From RGIG5612 sp963591145 (GTDB lineage: Bacteria > Bacillota > Clostridia > Lachnospirales > Lachnospiraceae): 32,833 bases of DNA. The DNA is taken from contig CAVARE010000073.1 of assembly GCA_963591145.1 (NCBI GenBank), forward strand, positions 1 through 32,833, written 5' to 3'. The notes beneath the pieces were generated by a model. That model saw nothing but the letters and a program-made list of their open reading frames with translations, had not been told where the DNA came from and did no database searches. The position numbers and the translations under genes are program-made. How positions within the stretch are numbered: the stretch's first letter is position 1; every line of letters starts with the position of its first letter. Shown piece by piece: positions 1 through 8,303 of the stretch.

Positions 1-465
1 ATATAATATAACTCCAACAATAAATGTCATCAGAAATTCCGGCAAAATACTATGCACCAGGTAGTAGACAAAATCAAATCTTGCCTGTAATAAATGTTGG
101 AATACGTAATTTATAAGACACATCAACAGATCACTGCCCGTTAGCAGCAGCAATGGTATATACAGATCATCAGAATAGAAAAATGTATTCCATATGCCGC
201 TTATGAATCCGATTATAAGCAGTATCAGTGCATTGTATCCAATGTAATCGCAGAAAAAAACATCTGTTATTAAGCCGCCGAAAAAGCCTATCAGCATTCC
301 TGAGATCCTGCCGTTTTTGTATCCGTATACAAATGCAATAACAAGAATGATATCAGGGGCACATCCTAAGCCTGGTATTCTGCTTATGATGGTATTCTGC
401 ATTATAAATGCTGCAATAATGAGAATTGCCGCTATTATAAAATTTCTAATCTTATACAATGACAT
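1..465 (-). CDS. mreD: Rod shape-determining protein MreD (partial, C-terminus outside window)
   Basis: MreD is a small multi-pass membrane protein of the elongasome that works with MreC and the MreB filament in lateral wall synthesis. The reading frame starts at the ATG complementary to 463-465, one base after the mreC stop, and stays open to the window edge, giving 155 residues without a stop. MreD proteins are usually about 165-175 residues, so only the last few residues are missing. The translation starts MSLYKIRNFIIAAILIIAAF and has five or six hydrophobic segments, near residues 6-22, 33-48, 54-67, 74-87, 96-112 and 142-155, separated by short loops. Sequence conservation in MreD is low, so the call rests on hydrophobicity, length and its place directly after mreB-like and mreC. 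An AAGGAA lies 13 bases upstream, and translation is probably coupled to mreC. Confidence 0.82.
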   Translation of the reverse strand, partial: MSLYKIRNFIIAAILIIAAFIMQNTIISRIPGLGCAPDIILVIAFVYGYKNGRISGMLIGFFGGLITDVFFCDYIGYNALILLIIGFISGIWNTFFYSDDLYIPLLLLTGSDLLMCLINYVFQHLLQARFDFVYYLVHSILPEFLMTFIVGVILY

Positions 466-466
466 A

Positions 467-1606
467 TTAGTCTGATGTTTCCTTAAGTGTTGTTATGACC
501 AGTACTTCCTCGAGATTTGAAAAATCGACTATAGGCTGCAGGTGACCTGATTGAGTGAGATCATTTGCATCAGAGCTGTAGTCACGGACATAACCAATGA
601 GAAGTCCAGGCAAATATTTTGAACTTATCTGGCTGGTTACGACTGCTTCGTTATTTGAAATCGTAATATCATCGCTGACGCCTGTAAATTCAATTAAGTC
701 GTCCTCAATTAACTTGAGCGAGCCGTTTACTGTACATAGTCCGTCGGAGCCTTCGAATTTGGCACTGACAGAGCTGTCATCATCAATAATGGATCTTACG
801 GTAGCGAAATTAGGTCCTGCATCTATAACAATTCCCACCAGACCGCCAGATGAGATTACATTCATGTCCTTAGTAATGCCATCATTAGTTCCTACATCAA
901 TTGTAAATACTGAAAACCATCTTGATGATGAATCCTTGGCAACTACATGAGCTGCCACCATCTCATAATCAGAATATTCATCCTTCATTTTGAGAAGCGA
1001 CTGGACATTATCAAGCTCAGATTCCTTTTGCCTAAGTGTGGTTACGGTCATCGTAAGCTCAGCTATCTGATCCTTTAATTCGCTGTTTTCCTGCTCTAAT
1101 TCATCAAGTGTTTTCTGAGCTTCTATTTTATCAGAGAGCCATAATCCAATTGTATTTATGCCTTTCTGAGCCGGTGTTATTAATACGGATGCGGCACTGT
1201 CAAATGGCTTTCTGAATGATTCGCTGACAGATGACAGAATGATCATTGCAATACATACAAGACCCAGGATTATCAGCAAATGCTTGGGCTTAATATGCCT
1301 TACAGAACGTTCGTCTCTGGGCTTTTTGTGACTTTTTACATATTTTTTTACTTTATTGAATGTGTCTTCGCTTTTTTCCTTTATAGGTACAGGAACATCA
1401 ACATCTCTTAGCTGCTGCTTATTCTTCTTGTCCGCCTTAGCTATCTCGCTGAAACGTTCGGATGCAATTCTTTCCTCAGATTTTTTCTGAGCCTGTCTGT
1501 GGACATATTTAACAAGTTTAGAATTACCGTCAGCCTTTAATGAATCAGGTGATGTATCTGGTTCTTTTTTTATGATTTTAGAAGATTTTTTATTATAATT
1601 TGGCAT
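467..1606 (-). CDS. mreC: Rod shape-determining protein MreC with long N-terminal cytoplasmic extension
   Basis: MreC is a bitopic membrane protein that links cytoplasmic MreB to periplasmic-side wall synthesis enzymes. The protein has 379 residues. There is one membrane segment at about 109-128, a coiled coil at about 158-205 rich in E, L and K, then the beta-rich MreC core with the recognisable stretches AKDSSSRWFSVFTIDVG, DGITKDMNVI, GLVGIV and YLPGLLIGYV. Residues 1-105 form a lysine-rich, low-complexity, probably disordered cytoplasmic region. Most MreC proteins start only a few residues before the membrane helix, so this extension is unusual. The ATG overlaps the stop of the MreB-like gene (TAATG), and an AGGAG lies 14 bases upstream. 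No later Met before the helix has a better site, so I keep the long form. mreD follows after one base. Confidence 0.9.
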   Translation of the reverse strand: MPNYNKKSSKIIKKEPDTSPDSLKADGNSKLVKYVHRQAQKKSEERIASERFSEIAKADKKNKQQLRDVDVPVPIKEKSEDTFNKVKKYVKSHKKPRDERSVRHIKPKHLLIILGLVCIAMIILSSVSESFRKPFDSAASVLITPAQKGINTIGLWLSDKIEAQKTLDELEQENSELKDQIAELTMTVTTLRQKESELDNVQSLLKMKDEYSDYEMVAAHVVAKDSSSRWFSVFTIDVGTNDGITKDMNVISSGGLVGIVIDAGPNFATVRSIIDDDSSVSAKFEGSDGLCTVNGSLKLIEDDLIEFTGVSDDITISNNEAVVTSQISSKYLPGLLIGYVRDYSSDANDLTQSGHLQPIVDFSNLEEVLVITTLKETSD

Positions 1607-2628
1607 TAATTATACTCTTTCTCCTGAGGTATATATCTTACTGAATCAAATGCGGAATTGCCTAAAATTGTTGTTACTCCACGAATTGTACTATTGCCGG
1701 GATCCTTCAGCAGCTTTACTCTGATTCCTGTCTCTCTGGCGAAGATGCTGCCTATGCCTTTCATGGCAGCAGATCCGCCCTGAAGGTAGATACCGTTTTC
1801 GATTATATCAGCAGCAAGCTCCGGAGGAGTTTTTTCCAGCGTATTTCTGACCAGATCTATAAGCTGCAGAACAGGCTCCCGAACTGCATTATTAATGAGA
1901 TCAGAATCTATAATTGTTCTGACAGGAAGACCCGTTGCCATTACTCTTGCAAATATCTGACATTCATCCTTAACAGGCTCCTCTGACATATCTGCAAGCT
2001 TGATTTTAAGGTTCTCGGCTGTTTTATATCCGATCAATTTCTGATGCTTTGCCTTAACAGCATTGATGATTGTTTCATCGAATTTGCGTCCTGCGATTTT
2101 TACTTTATGATTGATAACTATACTTCCTAAGGACAAAACCGTTATATCCGTGGTATCGGCACCTATATTTACGATAAAATTACCCTTATGACTATTAATA
2201 TCAATTCCGGAGCCAACTGCATCGGCAACGCTCTTCTCAACCATTGAGATAGATTTGGCTTTTAATCTGGAATTGGCAACAAGCTCATGGAATGCCCTCT
2301 TCTCTACCTCGGTTGTGTCTGTTGGCACAGAGATAAGGAAGCTGGCACCCTTAACCATCTTGCCTTTGTTTATCTTCTTGTAGATATATTCAAGAATCAT
2401 CTGCATCAATTCTATCTGAGAGATAACACTGTCTCTGACAGGAAAGATAACATCGACATTTTCAGGTGCTCTTTCATACATCTCGAATGCGTCGTCGCCA
2501 TATCCGATAATGATCTTATCGTCCTTGACAGCTATAACGTTTTTCTCAGAAATAAATGAGCCTGCACTAAGTGAAGACAATCTGATATTCCAAGTTCCTA
2601 TATCTAATCCGAATTTTTCTTCAGCCAT
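1606..2628 (-). CDS. MreB-family actin-like rod shape-determining protein
   Basis: This is an actin-fold ATPase of the MreB family, 340 residues, which would polymerise on the inner membrane face and guide wall synthesis. Visible motifs are phosphate-1 FGLDIGT (residues 6-12), the VPTDTTEVEKRAF helix that carries the conserved Glu, a phosphate-2-like NIGADTTDITVLSLG (154-168), TLEKTPPELAADI near the C-terminal third and GIYLQGGSAAM as the adenosine loop. The normal MreB phosphate-2 sequence is DIGGGTTE, so Asp is Asn at 154 and two of the Gly residues have changed. The adenosine loop (usually TGGGALL) also differs. It may be a divergent MreB or an MreB paralogue (Mbl or MreBH type). The start has AAGGAG 7 bases upstream and overlaps the end of radC by 8 bases. 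mreC and mreD follow directly, which supports a cell-shape role. Confidence 0.88.
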   Translation of the reverse strand: MAEEKFGLDIGTWNIRLSSLSAGSFISEKNVIAVKDDKIIIGYGDDAFEMYERAPENVDVIFPVRDSVISQIELMQMILEYIYKKINKGKMVKGASFLISVPTDTTEVEKRAFHELVANSRLKAKSISMVEKSVADAVGSGIDINSHKGNFIVNIGADTTDITVLSLGSIVINHKVKIAGRKFDETIINAVKAKHQKLIGYKTAENLKIKLADMSEEPVKDECQIFARVMATGLPVRTIIDSDLINNAVREPVLQLIDLVRNTLEKTPPELAADIIENGIYLQGGSAAMKGIGSIFARETGIRVKLLKDPGNSTIRGVTTILGNSAFDSVRYIPQEKEYN

Positions 2629-3322
2629 GGATTAACTCCTTATCCTTAAAACTGTAGTAGCTATTATCTCCGATGATGATATGATCAAGAAGTTTGATTC
2701 CCACCAGATCGCCGGCTTTTTTAATCTCATCTGTGAACATTATGTCGGCATTACTTGGAACAGGTTTTCCAGAAGGATGGTTATGCAATAATATGATAAA
2801 TACAGCATCATATTTAAGTGCAATTAAAAAAATCTCTCTTGCTGACAGCAAGGATGCATTTACCGTTCCGACAGAAATTATATGTTCTTTTATGAGAGCA
2901 CATGCCGAATTAAGCATCAAAAGAACAACCTGCTCGTTTCTTTCATGCCGCAGTTGTTCCATGTAATAATTTGCTACTATTTCCGGATCATTAAAAACAA
3001 GATGAGGCCTTAGCTGGCTCTGTGAGATACGAAGTGACAGTTCGGCTATAGCTTTTATCTGTATTGCTTTGACTTTTCCGATACCTTTAATTTTCGTTAA
3101 TTCGCATAACTCATAATTAAAAATATTGGAAATAGATATATTCTTTTCTCCGTTCGGAGCTAATATTTTTCTTGCTAATTCAACAGAATTAAGTTCTGAC
3201 GAACCAGTTCGCAGAATAATGGCCAGAAGCTCTGCATCTGTCAGAGACTTCGGTCCATAATCCATAAATTTCTCATCTGGTCTGTATTCCGGTTGTAAAT
3301 TTTTTGTGGTCAGCTTATGCAT
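2621..3322 (-). CDS. radC: RadC-family JAB/MPN-domain protein
   Basis: RadC proteins have an N-terminal helix-hairpin-helix region and a C-terminal JAB1/MPN metalloprotease-like domain. Despite the name, a direct repair role is not established. The protein has 233 residues. The UPF0758 N-terminus (KFMDYGPKSLTDAELLAIIL) is followed by a helix-hairpin-helix near 74-92 (KIKGIGKVKAIQIKA) and the metal-binding motif LLHNHPSGKPVPSNAD, with His180, His182, Ser190 and Asp193 matching the H-x-H...S-x2-D pattern. The ATG has AGAGGAGA three bases upstream. The gene lies 89 bases after the PLP enzyme gene, and its end overlaps the MreB-like gene by 8 bases. radC directly before mreBCD is a common arrangement in bacteria. 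Confidence 0.95.
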   Translation of the reverse strand: MHKLTTKNLQPEYRPDEKFMDYGPKSLTDAELLAIILRTGSSELNSVELARKILAPNGEKNISISNIFNYELCELTKIKGIGKVKAIQIKAIAELSLRISQSQLRPHLVFNDPEIVANYYMEQLRHERNEQVVLLMLNSACALIKEHIISVGTVNASLLSAREIFLIALKYDAVFIILLHNHPSGKPVPSNADIMFTDEIKKAGDLVGIKLLDHIIIGDNSYYSFKDKELIHG

Positions 3323-3411
3323 AAATCTCCTCTTTACTCGGAGTCAGCATAAATTCAGTCAGCGACATTTTAGCATATATCTATTAAAATACAAAGGTTA
3401 AAATAGACCTC

Positions 3412-4656
3412 TTAGCATATTGCTTCCGCCGCTTTCATGATGGCATATTTGCCATGTTCGTAGGTAAGTCCGCCCTGATAAAATACGATATATGGCTCTC
3501 TAATCGGACCATCTGCGGATAATTCTATAGAAGAGCCTGATATAAACGCGCCGCTTGCCATAATGACATTGTCAGAATATCCCGGCATGTCATAGCCTTC
3601 CGGTCTTACATAGCTGTCTACATAGGATGCACCCTGGATCGCGCCGCAGAATTTATTGATCTTGTCTGCATCATGGAGTGTGATCGCTTCAACGATGCAA
3701 TGATGCTTAGAATCAGATGATGGAGAGGTTTCATATCCTAATTTTTCGAATAATGCTGCCGCAAATACTGCTGCCTTAACAGCATTTGCGGTGACAGATG
3801 GAGCCAATGACAGTCCCTGAAAGAAGGATTTCAGTACACCCAGTGAACCGCCGACCTCTTTGCCGAGTCCCGGGGCTGTAAGCCTGTAAGAGCATCTTTC
3901 AATCAGATCCTTACGACCGCAAATGTATCCGCCCATCGGCGCCAGACCGCCGCCAGGATTTTTTATAAGCGAACCTACGCACATATCTGCACCATGATCA
4001 GTCGGTTCATCATAATCTACGAATTCACCATAGCAGTTATCTACAAATGCAATCAGCTCCGGCTTGATACTTTTGGCAAATGCAATTGCTTTTCCTATAT
4101 GTTCAGGTGCCAGTGAGAGTCTGTCTCCGTATCCTTTTGATCGCTGAACATATACAATTTTAGTTCTGTCATTTATTGCTTCAGATATTTTGTCATAGTC
4201 AAATTCCTGGCCGTCAATTAATTCAACTGCCTTGTATGTAATGCCTAATTCAGCGAGAGAACCCGGGCATGCAGTAATGCCAATGGATTTTTCGAGGCTG
4301 TCATATGGCTTTCCTGTCATAAACAGAATCTCATCACCAGGCAGCAGTACAGAGGCCAGACCCAGGTACAATGCATGAGTTCCGCATGTGATCTGAGGCC
4401 TTACAAGAGCATCCTCTGTATGAAAGATGTCGCTATATACCTGCTCTAATTTTTCTCTTCCTAATTCATTATAGCCATAACCTGAGCTGGCAAAAAAATC
4501 CGATTCAGCAACTTTATTTTTAATAAAGCTCTGAAGAACCTTGTACTGGTTGGCTTCTGAAATAGCCTCAATCTCAGCGTATGAAGCTTTTAATTCCTCT
4601 TCACATTTTTCAGCGATATCAAGTATATTTTTATTTATATCCGGGTATTTAAACAA
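3412..4656 (-). CDS. Methionine gamma-lyase family PLP-dependent enzyme (aluminum resistance-type, YnbB-like)
   Basis: This 414-residue protein belongs to the fold-type I PLP enzymes of the Met_gamma_lyase family (PF06838), often annotated as aluminum resistance protein or YnbB. The true substrate of most members is unknown. Visible family features are FFASSGYGYNELGREKLE near 54-71, the PLP-stacking region QITCGTHALYLGL, Asp206 in FVDNCYGEF, and the likely Schiff-base Lys232 in GSLIKNPGGGLAP. The length fits the family. The start is a TTG codon at 4654-4656 with AAAGGAG 7 bases before it. It overlaps the miaA stop by 8 bases and no ATG is nearby, so the ribosome binding site decides the start. 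Members of this family often sit beside miaA in Clostridia, as here. Lyase activity on sulfur amino acids is possible but not shown. Confidence 0.88.
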   Translation of the reverse strand: MFKYPDINKNILDIAEKCEEELKASYAEIEAISEANQYKVLQSFIKNKVAESDFFASSGYGYNELGREKLEQVYSDIFHTEDALVRPQITCGTHALYLGLASVLLPGDEILFMTGKPYDSLEKSIGITACPGSLAELGITYKAVELIDGQEFDYDKISEAINDRTKIVYVQRSKGYGDRLSLAPEHIGKAIAFAKSIKPELIAFVDNCYGEFVDYDEPTDHGADMCVGSLIKNPGGGLAPMGGYICGRKDLIERCSYRLTAPGLGKEVGGSLGVLKSFFQGLSLAPSVTANAVKAAVFAAALFEKLGYETSPSSDSKHHCIVEAITLHDADKINKFCGAIQGASYVDSYVRPEGYDMPGYSDNVIMASGAFISGSSIELSADGPIREPYIVFYQGGLTYEHGKYAIMKAAEAIC

Positions 4657-5593
4657 TTTTTTTCTCCTTTAATATTTCAATCATTTTATGCAGCATTTCA
4701 TCAGTATCTGCATAGTCCTCATAATTAAGCCATTCTGTATCCTTCTCACGCTTAAACCATGTGATCTGCCTTTTGGCAAAATGTCTTGTCCCAAGCTTAA
4801 TGAGCTCTGATAATTCTTCAAGCGTAATCTCGCCGTTAATATATCTGACGGTTTCTTTATATCCTAAGCCCTGCATTGCCAGTGAATCAGGGGAAATGCC
4901 GCTGGCGATAAGTTCCTTCACTTCGTCAACCAGGCCATCGCTTATCATGATATCAACCCTCTTGTTTATCCTGTCATATATGGTCTGCCTGTCTCTGTTA
5001 AGTACGAAATATGCATAATTATATATAGCTTCTTTTTGCTGTTGTATGTAGTTATGTTCTGATATAGGATGCCCATTTTCATGGTAATAATCGAGAGCTC
5101 TCGTGACACGCTTGATATCATTTTCGTGAATCTTCTCTGCGGCCTTAGGGTCAACCTGCTGCAGCATATCATGAAGAAATGCATTTCCCTTTTCTTTGGC
5201 AATACTTTCCAACTGCTGCCGATATTCAGTATCTGATTCTTCTTCGGAAAAATCGATGCCATACAGCACTGATTGAATATAAAATCCGGTTCCTCCGACT
5301 ATTATAGGAATCTTACCATCGGATAGAATCTTATTTATATATTTTTCTGCTCTTATTTTGAACTCGTATACATTAAATTCCTCGTCAGCGTCTAATTCGT
5401 CGATAAGATAATGTTTTACTCCTTTCATTTCCATGGCAGATGCCTTAGCAGTTCCAATATTGAAATTCTTATATACCTGCATGGAATCAGCACTTATGAT
5501 CTCGCCATTTATTAGCTGTGCCAGCCTGATAGAAAGCTCGGTTTTACCAACGGCTGTTGCGCCTGATATGATTATAAGAGGTCTATTTTTCAT
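4649..5593 (-). CDS. miaA: tRNA dimethylallyltransferase MiaA
   Basis: MiaA transfers a dimethylallyl group from DMAPP to N6 of adenosine 37 in tRNAs that read UNN codons, making i6A37. The 314-residue protein has the P-loop GATAVGKTE (11-19), the SADSMQVYKNFNIGTAKAS substrate-binding segment (34-52), GGTGFYIQSVLYGIDF and the C-terminal LGYKE and TRHFAKRQITWFKR segments. All are family hallmarks, and the length is typical. The ATG overlaps the mutL stop in an ATGA arrangement and no clear Shine-Dalgarno is present, so translation is probably coupled to mutL. Together with MiaB, encoded about 6 kb upstream in the same gene run, it would supply both steps of ms2i6A37 formation. Confidence 0.97.
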   Translation of the reverse strand: MKNRPLIIISGATAVGKTELSIRLAQLINGEIISADSMQVYKNFNIGTAKASAMEMKGVKHYLIDELDADEEFNVYEFKIRAEKYINKILSDGKIPIIVGGTGFYIQSVLYGIDFSEEESDTEYRQQLESIAKEKGNAFLHDMLQQVDPKAAEKIHENDIKRVTRALDYYHENGHPISEHNYIQQQKEAIYNYAYFVLNRDRQTIYDRINKRVDIMISDGLVDEVKELIASGISPDSLAMQGLGYKETVRYINGEITLEELSELIKLGTRHFAKRQITWFKREKDTEWLNYEDYADTDEMLHKMIEILKEKKIV

Positions 5594-7569
5594 ATAATTC
5601 GTTTAAATTTCTTCTCAAGTTCTGTCCTTGACATAGATATAATAGTTGGTCTTCCGTGAGGGCAGTTGTAAGGGTTTTCAAGTGACAACAGTTCGTCGAT
5701 AAGCGTATTTGCCTCGGCCAGGGATAACCTGTTGCCGCCCTTTACCGCAGCCTTGCAGGCAGCAGTTGCTACCCTGTCAACGATTATCTCTGGCCCTGAT
5801 TTGGAAGAAATATCCGACAGATCATCTAATAATTCAAGAAACAGTATACTGTTATCCAGGGAATACAAGTCAGTAGGAACAGAACTGATCATATATTCAC
5901 AACCGCCGAAGTGTTCTATTTCAAATCCCAGTTTTTCGAAGCTACTCATGTATTTTTTGAGTATTGTTTCTTCCTGCTGTGTCAGTGTAACTACTAATGA
6001 TGGCATTATACGCTGCGAATAATGCTTGTCATTCTTAAGGTTATTGATGAATTTCTCATATAAAACCTTCTCGTGGGCAGCATGCTGGTCAATTATAAAC
6101 ATGCTGTCGTCATATTCGACTATCCAATAGGTATTAAACACCTCACCGACTATTCTGTGATTCTTTCTGGCTGCTGTGGATACAAAATCGGGAACCACTA
6201 TCTTTGATTGTTCATATGAGATATTTTCCGCAGCCAGCTTGGATGAAATCGATAAATCCTTATTGCTTTCATCCTCAACGTGATTGTTCGTACCTTCGTT
6301 AGAATCATAACTGCTCTCATTGCCTGATACACCTGTAGCTGTACGCAGTGCTTCTAATTGTTCTGTATATAAATGGTTAGAAGCAGGTGATTTCAGATCA
6401 TGCGAATCCTGGGAATATTTTCCTGCATATGCTGTCTCTTCTCTGAATGCCCTGGAATCGGCCTTATTTTCAGATAAAAATGCTGTATTCTCTGCTGCCT
6501 TTTCAAATGGCTCCGGGACATATTCCTTCGGAACCGGCGGAGCTGTATCAGGCTTAGATAAATTTACAACAGGAATATTTTCCCGTCTGGTAATTCTATT
6601 TCTGATAATCTCATAGACAGAATTAAAAACAACCTCATTATTAAAGAACCTGATCTCCATTTTTGATGGATGTACATTTACATCAACAAGCTCAGGTTCA
6701 ATATTTATATTAAGAACGGCAAATGGGAATGTACCCTTCATCTGATATCCCAGATAGGCTTCTTCTAAGGCCTTTTGGATTATCTTGTCTTTGATATATC
6801 TTCCATTTATGAAGAAATATTCGAAATTTCTGTTTCCCCTGGCAATTTCAGGCTTTCCTATAAAGCCTGCTACAGATAATGTTTCATCGCTGCCGTCAAT
6901 TTGCAGCAGATTAGCTGTAATATCTCTGCCAAATACCGAATATACAGCATCTTTTAGTGAACCATTGCCAGAGGTACTTAATTTTACAGAGCCATTTGCA
7001 ATATATTTAAATGATATCTCAGGATGTGACAGAGCGATTCTCTGCACTATATCCATAACATATCCTGCCTCAGTCTGAGCAGATTTTAGAAATTTTAATC
7101 TGGCAGGCGTATTGTAGAACAGATTTTTAACGATAAGCGTAGTACCATTTGGAAGTCCTGCTTCGGAAACGGATTCTTCCACTCCACCATTAATTTTATA
7201 AATTACGCCCGTCAGCTCGTCTCTTGTTTTAGTACACAGCTCTGTCTGAGATACGGCAGCAATTGATGATAATGCTTCTCCCCTAAATCCCAGAGTATGA
7301 ATAAAGGACAGGTCAGAAGCGTCATTTATTTTGCTTGTGGAGTGTCTCAGGAAGGCTATGGCAATCTGATCCTTAGCAATACCTGAGCCATTATCAGTTA
7401 TCCTGATAAGAGAAATGCCGCCATCTTTTATTTCAATTGATATGGAAGTTGCTCCTGCGTCGATGGCATTTTCGACCAGCTCCTTAACAATTGATGCTGG
7501 TCTGTCCACAACCTCGCCGGCAGCAATCTTATCTATTGTATTTTTATCCAGTAACTTTATTGTACCCAT
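5590..7569 (-). CDS. mutL: DNA mismatch repair protein MutL (endonuclease type)
   Basis: MutL couples MutS mismatch recognition to strand incision and excision. The 659-residue protein has an N-terminal GHKL ATPase domain with KIAAGEVVDRPASIVKELVENAIDAGA (residues 14-40), DNGSGI (59-64) and GFRGEALSSI. A poorly conserved linker spans about 335-450. The C-terminal dimerisation domain carries DQHAAHEKVLYE at 494-505, an exact match to the endonuclease motif DQHA-x2-E-x4-E. ACKAAVKGG and NCPHGRPT further on belong to the same metal site, so this is a nicking MutL, as expected in an organism without a MutH methyl-directed system. The start has only a short AAGG 4 bases upstream. It follows maf by 74 bases and overlaps miaA by 4 bases. 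Confidence 0.97.
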   Translation of the reverse strand: MGTIKLLDKNTIDKIAAGEVVDRPASIVKELVENAIDAGATSISIEIKDGGISLIRITDNGSGIAKDQIAIAFLRHSTSKINDASDLSFIHTLGFRGEALSSIAAVSQTELCTKTRDELTGVIYKINGGVEESVSEAGLPNGTTLIVKNLFYNTPARLKFLKSAQTEAGYVMDIVQRIALSHPEISFKYIANGSVKLSTSGNGSLKDAVYSVFGRDITANLLQIDGSDETLSVAGFIGKPEIARGNRNFEYFFINGRYIKDKIIQKALEEAYLGYQMKGTFPFAVLNINIEPELVDVNVHPSKMEIRFFNNEVVFNSVYEIIRNRITRRENIPVVNLSKPDTAPPVPKEYVPEPFEKAAENTAFLSENKADSRAFREETAYAGKYSQDSHDLKSPASNHLYTEQLEALRTATGVSGNESSYDSNEGTNNHVEDESNKDLSISSKLAAENISYEQSKIVVPDFVSTAARKNHRIVGEVFNTYWIVEYDDSMFIIDQHAAHEKVLYEKFINNLKNDKHYSQRIMPSLVVTLTQQEETILKKYMSSFEKLGFEIEHFGGCEYMISSVPTDLYSLDNSILFLELLDDLSDISSKSGPEIIVDRVATAACKAAVKGGNRLSLAEANTLIDELLSLENPYNCPHGRPTIISMSRTELEKKFKRII

Positions 7570-7643
7570 ATAGCCTTATTTTAATGCTGAATTTATGCTT
7601 AAGTACTGTCAAATCCAGCGTAGGAAAATGCTTTCTCTGACAA

Positions 7644-8219
7644 TTATTTTCTGAGCATCCTTGCGAGTCTGGCGATCGGAAGTCCTACGATATTAAAATA
7701 GTCTCCATGAATCTTCTCAACCAATGTGGCGCCATATCCCTGTATACCATAAGAACCAGCCTTATCCATCGGTTCAGCTGTGCTTATATAGTCTTCGATT
7801 TCCTTATCTGTCAGTTCATAGAATGTTACTTCAGTTCTTTCTGAAAATGTTACAGGTGCTCTTCCGTCCAGATAAGTTAAGGTTACGCCTGTATATACTT
7901 CATGCGTATTGCCAGATAACATCTTCAGCATATTAAATGCGTTAATATCATCCTTAGGCTTGCCTAATATGATTCCGTCATAAGCGACAACCGTATCTGC
8001 GCCGATTACAATACTGTCAGTCGACACGTCAGGCATTTTTTTAATCATTTCAAGGCCTGCCAGGCTCTTTCTTCTTGAAAGCTCTTCAACTAATTCATCA
8101 GGAAGCTCTATATCAGCCGATTCATCACACTGTGGTGAGATCACTGTAAAATCAATGCCTACCTGTGTAAGCAGTTCCTTCCTTCTTGGTGACGATGATG
8201 CCAGATAAATGTTACTCAT
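7644..8219 (-). CDS. maf: Maf-family nucleoside triphosphate pyrophosphatase
   Basis: Maf proteins hydrolyse non-canonical or modified nucleotides such as dTTP, UTP or methylated NTPs to monophosphates, and they have been linked to septum inhibition. The 191-residue protein opens with the signature LASSSPRRKELL (6-17). It has the catalytic loop GADTVVAYDGIILGKPKD (73-90) with Asp75, and GSYGIQGYGATLVEKIHGDYFNIVGLP near the C-terminus. All are diagnostic and the length is normal. An AGGGG lies 7 bases before the ATG. The gene sits between mutS (84 bases upstream) and mutL, which fits a house-cleaning role beside mismatch repair. Confidence 0.95.
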   Translation of the reverse strand: MSNIYLASSSPRRKELLTQVGIDFTVISPQCDESADIELPDELVEELSRRKSLAGLEMIKKMPDVSTDSIVIGADTVVAYDGIILGKPKDDINAFNMLKMLSGNTHEVYTGVTLTYLDGRAPVTFSERTEVTFYELTDKEIEDYISTAEPMDKAGSYGIQGYGATLVEKIHGDYFNIVGLPIARLARMLRK

Positions 8220-8303
8220 TTTAATCCCCTAAGTTTTTTATAATAGTTAGCTTGCAGCGTTTATATTGTTTAAGACGATAATTTGCATTATGACTTGTCC
8301 AAA

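Noticed and set aside
597..950. 117-codon plus-strand open frame opposite mreC, and similar plus-strand frames throughout regions 1 and 4
   Set aside because: Each is antisense to a gene with clear family motifs and has low-complexity or arbitrary composition. None has both a ribosome binding site and recognisable protein features.
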